Notes under the pieces: generated by a model
What the model was told of the DNA's origin: nothing
What the model saw: only the letters and a program-made list of their open reading frames with translations
Databases searched by the model: none
Source: Paragyromitra xinjiangensis
Taxonomy: Eukaryota > Ascomycota > Pezizomycetes > Pezizales > Discinaceae
DNA: 64,000 bases
Assembly: GCA_038503065.1 (NCBI GenBank)
Contig: JBCAMK010000008.1
Span: forward strand, 310,001 to 374,000
Direction of reading: 5' to 3'
Translations under genes and position numbers: made by a program
Shown here: positions 24,401 to 36,900 of the stretch, one piece after another
Layout: each line of letters opens with the position of its first letter
Position numbering within the stretch: the stretch's first letter is position 1

Positions 24401-27209
24401 AAAACGGGACCAACTTTTATCTATACTACATGTACCTCTAAAAAAACAAAAACGAAGCAATTCTGCGTACACCTAGTCACCCATCCATGGCTCTCGCCCC
24501 ATGCATATGCCTATTCACCCCAAAAATAAACCTCATAATGCCTCTCTCCCTTTCCGCAGCAAGCCATTGTTTTAGGTGCTACTAGATCATCGGGACAATT
24601 AAATTTCTGCTGTTGTTTTTGCCTCAGATTACACTAATAATCCTATGATTTATTCAAATATATGTGATGTTGTGGTGTTCCATTTTAGTGACCTCTAATT
24701 TAGGTCGCCTGACATCGCCGGAGCTACACCATTTCCGTGAATTTCTTTCCTTTGGATTTCCTCAATTCTTAGGTAGCCAGTCGGGCTAATATGTATCTAA
24801 TCGCCCTGCTGGTGCTAATAGGTTATGATTTATCAGCTATTTGCTTGTTGTTGCCTATTTCTACGTAACGTACCTTCCCGAAAACCCATGGTAATATTGT
24901 TGCCGATAAGTAATGATGTTTTTCTTAACGGGTGACTGGTGTTGGGAAAATGTGTGTAGGTCAGTTTCGCCCCCGATTTAACCTGGTTGCTTGGATTCTT
25001 AGATCCTTAGAGGCCTATGGTTGTGAGCGATGTAACAATTATCATAATATGGTCTGTTCCGCTTATAATTACACCTAATTCTTGACCTTAGCGGACGCTG
25101 CTTGCGTACCTGTTCCTTGTTTCATAAAGGCCGGGGCTCACGAGAAGTTATCAATGTCTGAATTAAGCACCTTATAATTTCCGGTAATTTCGCATGTCTC
25201 ATTTCTTGGGGCAATGTACTAGAATGACATACTGCTTCTCGAGTAGGATACCTACTTAGGGAGGGTGAGCATTTGGGCGGGAATAAAAAGTAAATCACCA
25301 CTTATCACACCTTCCGATCACACGTGCGCCCAATTAACAAATTTTTTCTCCTTATAAGTATGACGCATGTCGGAATAAGACCTAATCCTAGAGGTTTGGT
25401 AAGTGTCTAAGTCCTTCCGCAGGAGTAGGGCTATGCCCCGCACAACCATGATGCCCCATTCTTGTTCATTGTATCTGGAGTTTGATCCGAAGCAGATATT
25501 TGATAACCATTGTCCACGTATCTCCAATAGACCTTGTCCTCCATTCACCTCTCATCATGGCCCTAGGTCCTCTGCAGTCGAGCAGGCACACTTACTGTAA
25601 AGCAAAGTAAGTGAAGAAAAAGCTCTCATTTCTTCAGCAAGCTATCAAATCCACGGCGTGCTCGCTGATGAGCGCTTATTTGTAACTAGGCGTAGGTGCA
25701 GATGGGATAACGCATCTACGACACAATATATATAATTTACGGGGATTACTGCGCGTGCTCTTAAAATATGACCCGTTCTGTCCGCGGAGGAAGAACATCT
25801 GTATAGCAGAGAGTAACGAGTTCCGTGGTTCAAGTTCTTTTTTCGTCATGTTTGTTACCGCATCAAGGTAAATCTGGGGCAGAGCTGGGTTTTACTCTGG
25901 GAGCACATACGATGTTTTTTTTTTTGCTTGCCTATGGAGCTTAATGTTTTCCTTTATGTGTAATTAGTCGCCGGGGATAAGTCGGAACCGATTTGAGATA
26001 TCGGGGTTCGGGGGTAGGCCGGTTCCTTCCAGCTGAGCGGCCAACCGCTCACCAGGCCAACAGCCAAACCCCAGCATTAATTCGAATATCGAACCACCTT
26101 GGGTTGGATCCCCACTTCCGGGCTCCGAGATCTTGTTTCCAAGGTAATTGTGTGGTACTTTTGTGCGCTGCCGAATCCCGACAGGTTCCCCGATGCACGG
26201 CTTTTCCGTCCCATCTCCTCACCTTTTAATTTATCCTCTCTCCTCTCTACCCTCTCTCTAATATATTCTGATGAATATTCCTTCTTTGTTCTTTGAAAGT
26301 CTTAACGGGATAACATCGATGTTAAAAGCTTTACTATTATGGGCTGGGCAGATCTGCGAAATCAAGTACCGGTATCGACCTCGAAACACCCCGATTGTCC
26401 TAATAATGTGCTTCGAACACACTAGGCGTCATTGAATATTCGTTGTTGAGTTTGGTTTGTCGTGGAGGGCATGGCTGGTCGCGTAATGGTGGGGTTTATT
26501 TGGTGGAGGGGACTGACGGTGAAACCTTCAATGTGGCTGCCCCTGGCGACCGTTGGGGGTAGTATTCCTACTTGGCATCCCTATTTCCAGCCGAGTCTTA
26601 TTAACCAGGATAGATATCATGCGTTCCACGCGCCTTCTTGCGAAGGGCTCATCCAGCTCGAATTCAGACTGGCGAAGTACAGATGCCATAGATGAGTTGT
26701 CGGGTCATTTTCGCTTTGAGGTAGTATAACTTCCGATGGAAATTCAGAATACGCTGGTAAGCGAAGAGGAGTTATATTTGCAACTATAGAGGCAAAGGCG
26801 ACCAAGGAAAGCTTTCATAACACTTCTTAATGTAAGATCAATCCCTAGGCTTTCCCCCCAACTATTAGTCTAATAAATGCCTTGTGCTAGGAAGTCCGAT
26901 ATTTGTTCGGTTGTAATTGTTCAAGGAGACTTGGTCACGGTAGCTGACTGGTGCCGGTGGGTAAATAAACCTCCAGTCAATTCTCAGGTCATAAGATGGT
27001 TTCAAACATGCTGAATCGCAAGTCGTAACAGATGCGACTAATTACAAAAATTGAATAGATTGGTATTAAGCCTTATAACAAGGAAACCTAGAGAAAAGAT
27101 AATACGAAACAACCCCTTCGGTTTTTAAAACAGTAACTTCATTAAGAAATTTAGTCTTCGCAAAATCCAAGAAACCACCAATAGCCACAAGCATCGTATA
27201 ACAGACACA
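18481..27209. other. Large gene-free block upstream of the cyclin gene
   Basis: About 8.7 kb. The part nearest the cyclin (18481 to about 20700) is pyrimidine-rich on the minus strand and is best read as promoter plus long 5' leader. ORFs there (for example 19008-19565 minus) are Ser/Pro/Leu-rich without domains. From about 20700 to 27209 the DNA is more AT-rich with no ORF above 85 codons except random ones. No RNA gene or clear repeat boundary recognised. Confidence 0.55.
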
Positions 27210-28214
27210 TTACTCGGTCTTTGATGCTCTTCTCTCGGCCTTGACCTTCTCACTCCAAGGGAAATGGAGAACCTATACCAATCCCGTCAGCATAGTTCAA
27301 CAGCGAGGTATAATCCGAGCGGGTTTAAACTTACGGGAATGGTGAAGAAACTGTTGGATGACTCTGCAATACCCGCAAGGGCATTCCACCAAGCAATGAA
27401 CGCGGTAATCAGGCCGAAGATACCAGCAGCCTTTTGAACAGGGAGATTGACACCGCCATCAACCGTGTTGAAATGTGCGATCGCAAGGAGCAAGAATGTG
27501 ATGTCAAGGAAGAAGAATAGACTGAAGAATGCAAGGGTCGACTTCAGTGTGCAGACAAGAAGCAACGTCGTAAAGATAAACCAACTACAGGATATATATT
27601 AGCCTTGATGCATAGCTTATATACCAATGAGCCGGGGATAGCATACGCGATGAGATAAAAACCAAGAGCAGAAAGGAGTGCCCCTTCATCTGTGTATGCT
27701 GACGCAATACCGAACCCACCAGTTTCAATCATCGCAAAACTGATCCAGAAACCACCGTAAGATGAAAGCGCAGTGGCACCGAAAGTATCTATAAATCAAT
27801 GGTAAGAAAAGCCCTCCTACTGTTATGCCAATTAGTCGTGTACTTACTTCCCACAGCCATTTCCCACATACCAGCCAACAGCTGGATTAATCCGCCGTAG
27901 GCGTAGGCCAAGCCAACAACGATGTTGGGCACACCAACGTTTCTGGCATTCGCATTGACAAGACTTAGGACGAAAGTTGTCAACGCAAAAGCACAAAGTC
28001 CCAAAGGCGCTGGGTTGCCAAATTTTCGGAAGCTGGGTGTGTAAGGGCCGGGCTGGAATGCACCACCGAATGCCGGCATCATAGCATTCTCGGAGGCATT
28101 GAGTTTATTGTGCCCAAAGCCGCCGTTTGCGGCTCCTGTCCGAGAGCCATATCCCTCGAGATCACTACCCTCCTTGTAGTTTGCGTCATGTACAGTATCG
28201 GTAGGGGCGGACAT
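27210..28214 (-). CDS. GPR1/FUN34/YaaH family acetate/ammonium transporter
   Basis: Plasma-membrane protein of the AceTr family (yeast Ato1/Ady2, Aspergillus AcpA): acetate uptake and/or ammonium export (family knowledge; substrate here not determined). Model: complement(27210..27272, 27335..27584, 27647..27788, 27848..28214), 273 aa; three introns of 62, 62 and 59 bp. The family signature NPAPLGL is at 67-73, preceded by PGPYTPSFRKFG. Six hydrophobic segments follow, with conserved ETGGFGIASAY and CTLKSTLAFF blocks. Intron 2 uses the GTATGC donor after LIA, giving the family-typical FYLIAWFIFTT junction. The nearer GTATAT donor would shift the frame. The C-terminal tail HFPWSEKVKAERR is cytosolic and basic. 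The start at 28214 is the ATG giving MSAPTDTV; an upstream in-frame ATG at 28289 lacks family support. Confidence 0.92.
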
Positions 28215-31200
28215 AGCTGATAGATCTGCAGAGGATTGCGAAAGTTCAGGGTTCCGAGGATGTTGATGGAAAACGAGCCAGAGGGACAATATCGACGGGA
28301 TCCGGATTTTATATAACGAGGCTCAGAAGACACCCCCCCAATTTCACATCAACTCTCAAAATAAGATAATTTAGGGGGGATTAGGGGAACATTAGCGTCC
28401 CGCCCGTCCGTGTGGAGTAAAATGCGGAGACAGTAAGGTTGCCTGCCACTATATCCACATCGGGGTATATCTCCAGATTCGCTATTCCTGAAATTATTCA
28501 GTTCATGAAATTTCCCCTCGTCCGTCACGGAAATCCGGCTATATCCTTGACAAAAACTCATGCGTGTTAGATGTGGAGCGTCAACTCGTTGGATATTTGG
28601 ATAGTAATCGTAAACTTGCTCGGGGTTTCGGCCCAAAGGGGTGGCGTTATGCCAACATTGCGCTTAGGAGTACGAAATTGCTGGGCACACACGTCAGGAA
28701 AGCTTATGTTTAGTCGACAAGTGGACCATTACCATAGTTTTACACACTCAAACCACAGTTTCACAGTAGTATCGGACGAAAGCCTCGCCATTCTTGAACT
28801 ATTCTCAGTAACAGGATAAGTACCAAACCCCACAAAGTTTAAACTTGCATGTTTCCAGAAACCTACTTTCCAAAACCTTGCTTCTACGAAATCCTGGGCT
28901 GCCCCGAACCCGGATAACTGCCATTCGAGAGAATTCCAGGCAAACGTTTCAGAAATGAATAGTCATCGGGAACCGACAACTCGCTTCAGTTCGCTTAATC
29001 TAGGAAATATGTCTAATTGGATACATTCCTAAATCTATCTCCTATTTTCCTGTAATGAGCCCATTGGGGGCCCTTAAAAAAGAATGCTTGTCTCACGGCA
29101 TAATAGTTGCCAGTCGAATATAAAGCTTAACATTCTGAGCGACTGAAACTGATGGATTGAGTCTGAGGCTGAGGTAAAACAATTATTATATCGTTCCTCG
29201 CCGAGTTTTTCGTTTTTTTACAGATCTCTACCTTTAACGGATTAGTTGCTACCATAAACAGCTACAACTCACCGAAACCTGCGTATCCTGAGACTCGGCA
29301 TTTCTTATTAAGACGCCTTAGTGTGTTGTATATCACCAGTTGGTGGTACTCATGCGTTCGTCAAGTTATCAAGAGGTTGGATAAAATCATGCGAACCCCA
29401 TTTTCCATAACACTTCTCATATCTCCTGGGCGTCGCCTTCGCAGGCTTTGTCTTTCATTGCTCAATTCCTTCTCTTTTAGTCCAGTTCAGCAATGCGACG
29501 GCCTAATGGGTGCCTGGGTAATCTAGTGGAAAAATACCATCCCGTACGTATTTGCCGTGTTAGTACGCACCGGAAGAAACTAGGTATTGCCTTCCAAAGA
29601 GCCTCTTTTGCGGCACAGAACCGCGGGTTTAATCTCCTCAATCTTGCAGATTGTTTTCAGCGCTGTCTACCTGCTGGCCTAAACCCCTAATCATAGAAGA
29701 GGAAAGGAGGGTCCGGGAAAGAAGGAAAAAAACCCCCCCGACCTCCTCGAATCTATTTTCACACAAGCACTCACGAATAATAGTTACCTAAATGCTCATG
29801 CAAATCTTACTTTTTTTGAGTATGCTCGGCAAGGATCTATCAACTGCGACCGAGCGAGCTGTGCTCGGCTCAAGCGACTTAGCGTATACTAGAGACAGCT
29901 TTGATCAATCGGCTATAAATTCAGTCACTTGACTCGGGCAGCTTGAGACAATGGGAAAATTTGTGGTTCTAGAGTTGAATGCGACATTGACGGCTCGTGA
30001 GGAGCTTCCTGCGAAGAAAATACCCATACGGCGTTTCTGCTATTCGGGCCGTGCGTTGGAGCTCGCCTGTTGGCAGTGTTCGCGTTGGTGATAAATACCT
30101 ATAGCTTTGTCACCGATATGCGTATTCCATTTGTTAGGTGCTGGCACCTTCCACTTCAGTTTGAGGGAGCTTAACCCGATTATGATTTGGTCTACTGGGT
30201 GTAAGGAAATCATCATAGACTCAAAAAAAAACCCGCTATCTGACCGCAGGGATTGTTATCAGAAGCTATCCTAAAAGGTTTAGCTTCAGTTAGAAGATCT
30301 GGGTTGAGCCTCAGAAATTCCCTTTATTGGTTAGCGACGGAGATATAATCTCCGGGAATCTACCCGATATGCTGGATAATAGTAGGACCCAGTACGGGAT
30401 GGCGAATTATCCGAGATAATAGAGAAAAGGTTTGTGGTAAGGGATTTTGTATTAGATAGCGACATAGCGAGATCTAACGTATCGAGGTGTGACTGTGGTC
30501 CGTCGCAGGGTAGAGCATGTAAGTGCGAGCTGATCTATTAATCCGTTCATGTAGTTTGAGTCCCAAATAAATAGCCTTGGCCTGGCCTACAGTAATCCAC
30601 ACCTACTTATTTCCTTTCCGTGATTCACCGATTATTCCTTCTGATGCGGGGCGTTCGACCTGTTCGCCTGCCTTGTCCTGCAACCGTATGCGCCGACAAT
30701 GTTTTCGCACTGCTGAATTGTTTAGGCGGCGAAGTAAACTACTTCGCACCTAGAGCGTGTTTCGCAGGCTTGTTGTTTCGACTGATCGTGGCGAAGTCGA
30801 GTGATGTAAAAGGTTATGTTTCCCTTTGTATACTAAATACCTGCTCTTAAAAAAGTCATAAATGTCGGCCGTTAAAACGGCCCAATTCCCGTCCTCGACC
30901 GTCCTCTTCTCTTGAGCTGGTTATCCAACACACTCCGACTCGCCATAAATCTAGACTGCAGTGGTGCTAATAATTACTGACGAATGCCATGCCGCATGCC
31001 GCATCGATACGGGAGGGGGCCATTTATTTAATACCCTTTCGCCCGGTGGCTTCGTGTTTGAATCCTTTAGTCCGTGTACTAACCTTTACAGGCATACTTG
31101 ACAAGTCCCTAGCGCATGGATTAGCGGACTACCGAGGGAAGATTGAAGAGGATCAAGGCTGATAGCCGTAGCTTCATGAGCCGAGGTTCTTTATTTGCTT

Positions 31201-32344
31201 CTATTGGAACTCTGGAACGTACGCGCGCGTGGTATCGGTTGAAAGGACAAGATACTAGCGCTCTGGTAGTTGAGTGGCTGCCTTATCAACATAAATTAGC
31301 TTAGTATAAACTTGATTATTAGTTCAATCGTCGGCCCCTCATAAATAATGATCAGTCCCTCATAAATACTGTAACGAAGCTGGGATAATCCGTATTATTT
31401 ACATAATTTCTGTTATCGGGTAGATCTTCTGACCCCCTTTCGATAGGCTGGAGCCGGCAAAGCCCTAGGCCTCTGGTAGATTATTTTTCCCAGGTTGGCT
31501 GATGCGATAATCGTATGAAAAATGTCTTTTGTATTAGTTGATACCTGAATGTACCTTTTGACCGGCTGGAAGCAGGAGCTCGAGGGAATCTTTTGGGCAT
31601 CATCTTGGCTGCCATTCTGGGATAGGACATGTATGTTGGAGCTCTTGTTATAGCGTATTTACATACCATAATTTTTTAGGGATATGAAAATCTTAGGTGG
31701 TAAAATGAACCTTTTCGCTTTTTTCTTTCTAGGATTTTCGCGGCAATAGAATGGCGCTTTTGATTATCATTTGAATACCGGCAATGAACCGTCTTCGGAA
31801 TTTATAGCTGACGAATATACTATAAGATGCTTGATTTATACCATGTTTCGAGGGCACTAATTGGTAGGTATATTTTCTTATGTGCAAGCTATTTTGGATC
31901 CATCACCTTGCGCCTAAGATTTGATTACCTGCAATTACTCTGAGCTTGGACAAGAACCTATCAATTTATATTCCTCGTCGGTATCACTATATACTGCACT
32001 GGTGCCCTTCGGATTTGTTCCTTTTTTATTTAGGGCATTTTCTTCCCTTTCTATCATATTTTTAAGCTAACAAGCTACTCTAAGACGGCTCAAGTACCAA
32101 GAATAAAAATAACAAGAAGTATTTGAATACAAGATTACAGCTGAAAGGAAATAGAAACCGGGAATCCCATGCTAATGACCATGATACCCAAAACTGCTAG
32201 AAACAAGATGATCAAATCGTTCGAAAAGAAAACGCTAACATGCAGACCAAGGTTAAAAAAATATGCAGAATAGATCACGAAACACCTTTAAGCTCAACTC
32301 ATTATCACTACTCATCATCGTCCCTCGAGAGTGGAACCAACACC
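28215..32344. other. Gene-free block left of the poly-serine gene
   Basis: About 4.1 kb with no supportable coding sequence. Minor structures: a perfect 8-bp-stem hairpin GCGAAGTA/TACTTCGC at 30729-30747 and a 16 bp perfect palindrome at 30867-30882 (GGCCGTT arms). Otherwise it is AT-rich unique-looking DNA. No tRNA found. Confidence 0.5.
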
Positions 32345-32857
32345 TTAATTCGTTCTAGGTGAACAGAAACAGAGTCCCTGGTTGTCGCTCCATCTCGACC
32401 TTTTTCTGCACTCCCCCTCATGCTCTGGGCCGTTTTCGAACTTTGGCCCTAGGTCGACCGGAACATTTCCCTTCGATTGACCACCGGAGTTATGAACTGT
32501 AACTTCTCCCTTCGACACACGAATATACCCTTCTGGGTGTTGTTTGGGCCCGCCGTTTGGGTTTCCACCTTGCGGTCGACCGGTATATACAAATTCCTTG
32601 CCGTTTGCATACTCTCCGACAGCCCGTGCGGGCTTTATGGCGTTGCGGGACAATGGTATGGATGGAACGGCACGAGAGGAGGAGGAGTTGGTAGTGGTAG
32701 ATATATAGCTTCGACTGGAGCTTGAAGAATTGGTTTGGGTGTAGGATGAAGCGGAGGAAGGCATTAAGGGTGACGATGCGGAAGAAGAAGAAGAAGAAGA
32801 AGAAGAAGAAGAAGAAGAAGAACCCTGAACAATGACTGGACAGTAGTCTTTGGGCAT
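32345..32857 (-). CDS. Hypothetical protein with poly-serine tract
   Basis: Single-exon ORF of 170 aa; family not recognised. It starts MPKDYCPVIVQG, then a run of about 14 serines encoded by an uninterrupted TCT (GAA on the plus strand) microsatellite, and a further Ser/Thr-rich stretch. The C-terminal half is not low complexity and contains YANGKEFVYTGRPQGG, EGYIRVSKGEVTVHN and KFENGPEHEGECRKR. It has no signal peptide or membrane segment, so it looks like a soluble intracellular protein. Evidence for reality is the ordered C-terminal half and a clean ATG-stop frame. Against it is the lack of any recognised homology and the microsatellite, which inflates ORF length. An unseen 3' intron is possible. 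Confidence 0.5.
   Translation of the reverse strand: MPKDYCPVIVQGSSSSSSSSSSSSSSASSPLMPSSASSYTQTNSSSSSRSYISTTTNSSSSRAVPSIPLSRNAIKPARAVGEYANGKEFVYTGRPQGGNPNGGPKQHPEGYIRVSKGEVTVHNSGGQSKGNVPVDLGPKFENGPEHEGECRKRSRWSDNQGLCFCSPRTN
32781..32822. repeat. (GAA)14 microsatellite inside a coding region
   Basis: Fourteen uninterrupted GAA units, read as TCT serine codons by the minus-strand gene. Likely length-polymorphic between strains by slippage in whole codons. Confidence 0.9.
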
Positions 32858-33977
32858 AGCTATTTAGGTCTTGGGGTTTGAGTGATGGGGCGAATATCAG
32901 GAGAAGCAGGATAATATCGCAAAGATATAAGTAGGTTACTGGAAAGACGAGTAATAGGTAGGTGGGTAGGTCGTAGATGGAGGGCGAGCCGTGGTGGTAG
33001 AAGTAGAGGTAGATAGATATATAGTTTAGGAAGCTTCGGTGGCCCTTGTAATGATGTGTTGATGAGGAGTAAGAATCAGCGGAGTAGCAGAGTCTCTAGA
33101 CTTCTTATATCAATATATTCATCTGTTCGTCTCACATCCCTCTCCCTACAAGAACGCATAAAAAACGAGGCTTGGATCATATTGCGAGCCTGCGGAACGG
33201 ACAAGAACTGCCACGACGACCATAGATTACGCTAAAGACTCAGTTACTCAGTGCTAGTATCATAGCGTCACTCTGGGGGCATCGACGATAGCAGCCTTAA
33301 AATTTTCTTCTCGCTTCTACTAGGGAGCTACCAAGTGAGAGGGCAGTGGCAACTCCCACCAAATAGGCGCGGAGGAATTAGATGGACCTTTCTCCGTGAG
33401 AAGAGCTGCGAAGTGTCAAAAATAAGGCTGCGCTGCATCGTGCCTTGTTCCTGCAGCTGCACTTGCGGCTACGCTTGCTTTTGGTTACCGAGGGATGAAG
33501 CGTGAAGCGTGACTCGTGGGCTTTTAGTCTTTGCATATCCCTTTTCCTGAGAACTAAATTGTGGGTTTTGAATACTAAGTTCCCACTGAGTGCGCTGAGC
33601 CTTACACGTATTGAGCAGGAGCTTATGGTTGGTGGACGTGGTTTAAGGGGGTTGCGAAAGAGTAGGCAACAATGAGGTTGCTGACACTAGAGTGGCTGAG
33701 CACTGTCATCCGCCAACACCACAACATTCAGCTGGTGCTGAAAATTTCGCACAATTTACAGACAAAAGATTCGTAGATCGTTACATCGTTATCGGTTCAC
33801 TGTGGTGAGCCTAAGGCTCTATGACTATTAATTACAAAAAAGGAAAATTTCCCACTTTTCGCCTTGATCCAAACGCCTGCTCTAAAAGGTGACACGATAT
33901 AAACCACGCTTAACCCAACAATACTACTCAAAAAGATGAATGAAAGACTCCGCCCTAGTTCGCCTCAAAAACTCCCT
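32858..33977. other. Intergenic between the poly-serine gene and FAB1
   Basis: 1.1 kb containing the 3' flank of FAB1 and the upstream region of the poly-serine gene. GGTAGG/TAGGTAGG-like purine-rich repeats occur at about 32945-33010. No gene seen. Confidence 0.5.
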
Positions 33978-36900
33978 TCAGTGATTGTTGTCGTCCCTGT
34001 TCTGGTCTACTAGGCCAGGGGATTCCTTCGCCTCCTTCGGGTGGTGGAGACGGACTGGAACTGCTCCCATGTAGTTCATACGAAACAAATGCCAACAGCT
34101 AATCAATTTGTTCGCCACCAGTGAGCCTTGTAAACAAAACAGAAACAAGTTCGCACATTAAGAACAGACATACCTTGGTGCTTCTAGAACATACATTTCC
34201 ATAGCCTCGCGAAATCGGTGCTTGTACTCTCTCGGGCTGGTCACCGTTGGCTTCTTGCCGCCACCACCGGCGAACCCTTTCTCCTTTACCCAGCTCTCAA
34301 GTTTCTTATCCCATGTGAATGTACGAATGCAATCTGGTGCGAAGGGTTTAGACGGGGTTGCACACAACTAGGGTTTCACAAATGTTGCATACGCACCAAT
34401 AATACCCACACAAAGCTCTTTCCTAACCTCATCGATCCCGATCATTAGGGAATAATCCATCACATTCTGCCTCGAGAGAAATAAGGTATCATTCCATAGG
34501 GATGCTCGGAGGAGTTTCTTCGAGTGCTCTCTGACAAAGAGCGGCGACTCATAGATGAATTCAACCATGTTCTCATCAAGAAGGACTTCATTTTGGTCGC
34601 CAGTTGATTGGGTGTACCGATTACGCATCGAACCCTTAAGATCAAATATCTAGGGTATAATTAGGTAAGCAAATTCATTGTGGAATTATTGTTGGTGCTT
34701 ACCCTGGTTGTTTTTCGATCATAGAAGAGGTTCTCCATCACCAAAACATCCCACTTGATTTCAGTCCCCGTCGTCGGGTTCTTAATCATGATCTGATAGA
34801 AGCCGAGCATTTTCGCAATTACTGTTGGGAGCTGTTTCATATCAGTAGCAAGTTCTGGCTAGCGGATAAGTTTCACTACTAACTACTTACCTCGTGGAAG
34901 AAGGCTTCTGCCATAAACTGGAAATATGCAGGCGCAAATTTGATGAATGCAGCCGTTTCAATTGGTGAAAGAGCCTTCAACACAAATCTTTCGTCTTGTG
35001 TTTTCAAGAAAACCGACTTGGTCTTACCTCCTTTCGAATCCCATTTAATGCATCGCGACAACGACTCAACATATCGATCGGCTACGCCGCAGTTTCTTCT
35101 TAGTGCATCAAACTGCTCAGCATAAAAGATCTTGCAGAACATCTTGGCCGAGCCCTCTTGGAACTCTGCTCATGATAAGGTTGTGTTGTTTAGCATCAGT
35201 TCACATATGGGTAGGTTCAACAGGAAAACATACGGTATTTAAGATGTGTCCCTGTAGTTTTGAGTAATGAACGTTCAAGTTCGGGATGTTCATCAACATT
35301 AAATGACGTAGGCCGAACACAATCTTCAGAACCCGTTGGCCCTTCGTCTGCACTACGAATCGCATTGAGTTTGATGGCGTAATCTTCGCAGCTGAGAGCA
35401 AATGCAATAAGAGAACTGGGTTCGTCTTCGCGAACAATGACATCGGAGTCGTTGAAGACATGATCTGTCGGATGTCTAAGTTTCCAAAGTCAGTAATTTT
35501 GGGCTCAGAAAAATTCGTTCAGGTCGCGTACAGTGGATACTCAAGCGAGGACCATCCACTTGCTGAGCGCTCGGCCCAAAAATTCGAAAGCATTTTCATC
35601 CATGCTGATTTCTCGTGCTTTGGGATCTCCACCTTCGAATCTAGTGGAGTTTCAGAAGTTGGCGGTAGTAAGTCCGTGATTGATGGAGGCGGAACGTGTT
35701 CATGATCGCTCGTTAAAGAAGTTTCACCATCGCTTGCGTCCACGTCGGATTGTATTGAGTGGCTAGGTTGTATGGCATTCTCTTCCATTTCTTCCACAAG
35801 ACCCTCTTCAGCGGGCTCACTGGGAGTCGATATAATCTCTGAAGGCAAAAATTCTTGTGGAGACTCGGTATGGGTTGTTGAATCCGTACTCTCGGCCATA
35901 TTGCTGGTCTCTCGGGTAGGAAGCGTTGACTCGGGTGGCTCTTCATCTGAGACCTCCTCGACAGCTTCCCGGACATTACTGTAGACTTCGACGATGGGCC
36001 TTGAGGTTGCTACAGGAAGTGCTCTCGTCCTCTTGGCTGCCGATAAGCGCTTCTCCCTCGCTCTTTCTTTCTCAAACTCTCTGCTTAGTTGTTCGAAGTG
36101 TTTTGCTAGGCTCGTAACTTTGTTGGCATCCTTGCGTTTCTGAGCCCCCCCAGGGACAGACCGGGGGATCTGTGTTTCTTTTTGAGGAGGTTTTTTAGAG
36201 AGAGAACCTAGGCGATACTTCGAATCTATCAACTTCTTATCAGCTTTGGCTTTTTCTGCGTTCTGTTTGCGTAAAGTTTCTGTAACCGTGGCTTTCTTGA
36301 TTGGCATAGTTTGAGTGTGTGGTGGTCGAAATCCTGACGCATTTGTGTCGGTATTCTTTCGTTGAGGCACATTTGGGACGGAATATGTTCGATTCATAGG
36401 AGGGACTGCAATGGAGCCTTTTCGGCGTGTATCCGAAAGCCTCGGAATTGAAGATGTATGGCTGCTGGCAGACGGTCGATCGGGAGGTTGTCGATGGCTT
36501 GGCTGTTTCGTAGTCTCATTTGGCGTATCTCCATCTGATTTCACCGTCTCGCTTTCTACAAGTGCTGGGCTGCTTCTAACCTTGGGGTATACCGTGGTCG
36601 TAGGGCTGTTCGGCTCCGAAGGAAGTTCAGGAGATGTAGTTTTGGAGATCTCGGTAGCTTGCCCCGCCTGCTCAAGAGAGATCTCTCGTCTGGGAATTAT
36701 ATCGTCCTTAAATTCGGGTTGGATGAAACCCTCTTGCCTAGGCCCTGGCTCTGGAGTGATAGTATTGGTGCTGGGAGCATCCTCGTTATCCTCTATCTTC
36801 TCCGTAGGTTCGGGCTCCGCCGATTCCTCTTTACTACCCCCAATATCCTCTTCAACTACAGAAGCTAAAACATCGTGAGCCTGCTTGGATGACATCTCGG

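Noticed and set aside
27585..27646. Alternative donor GTATAT at 27624 in the transporter gene
   Set aside because: It shifts the frame; the GTATGC donor at 27646 keeps frame and restores the family sequence LIAWFIFTT.
30729..30882. Two short perfect palindromes (8-bp stem and 16-bp palindrome)
   Set aside because: Too short, isolated and without neighbouring gene context; expected by chance in 64 kb.
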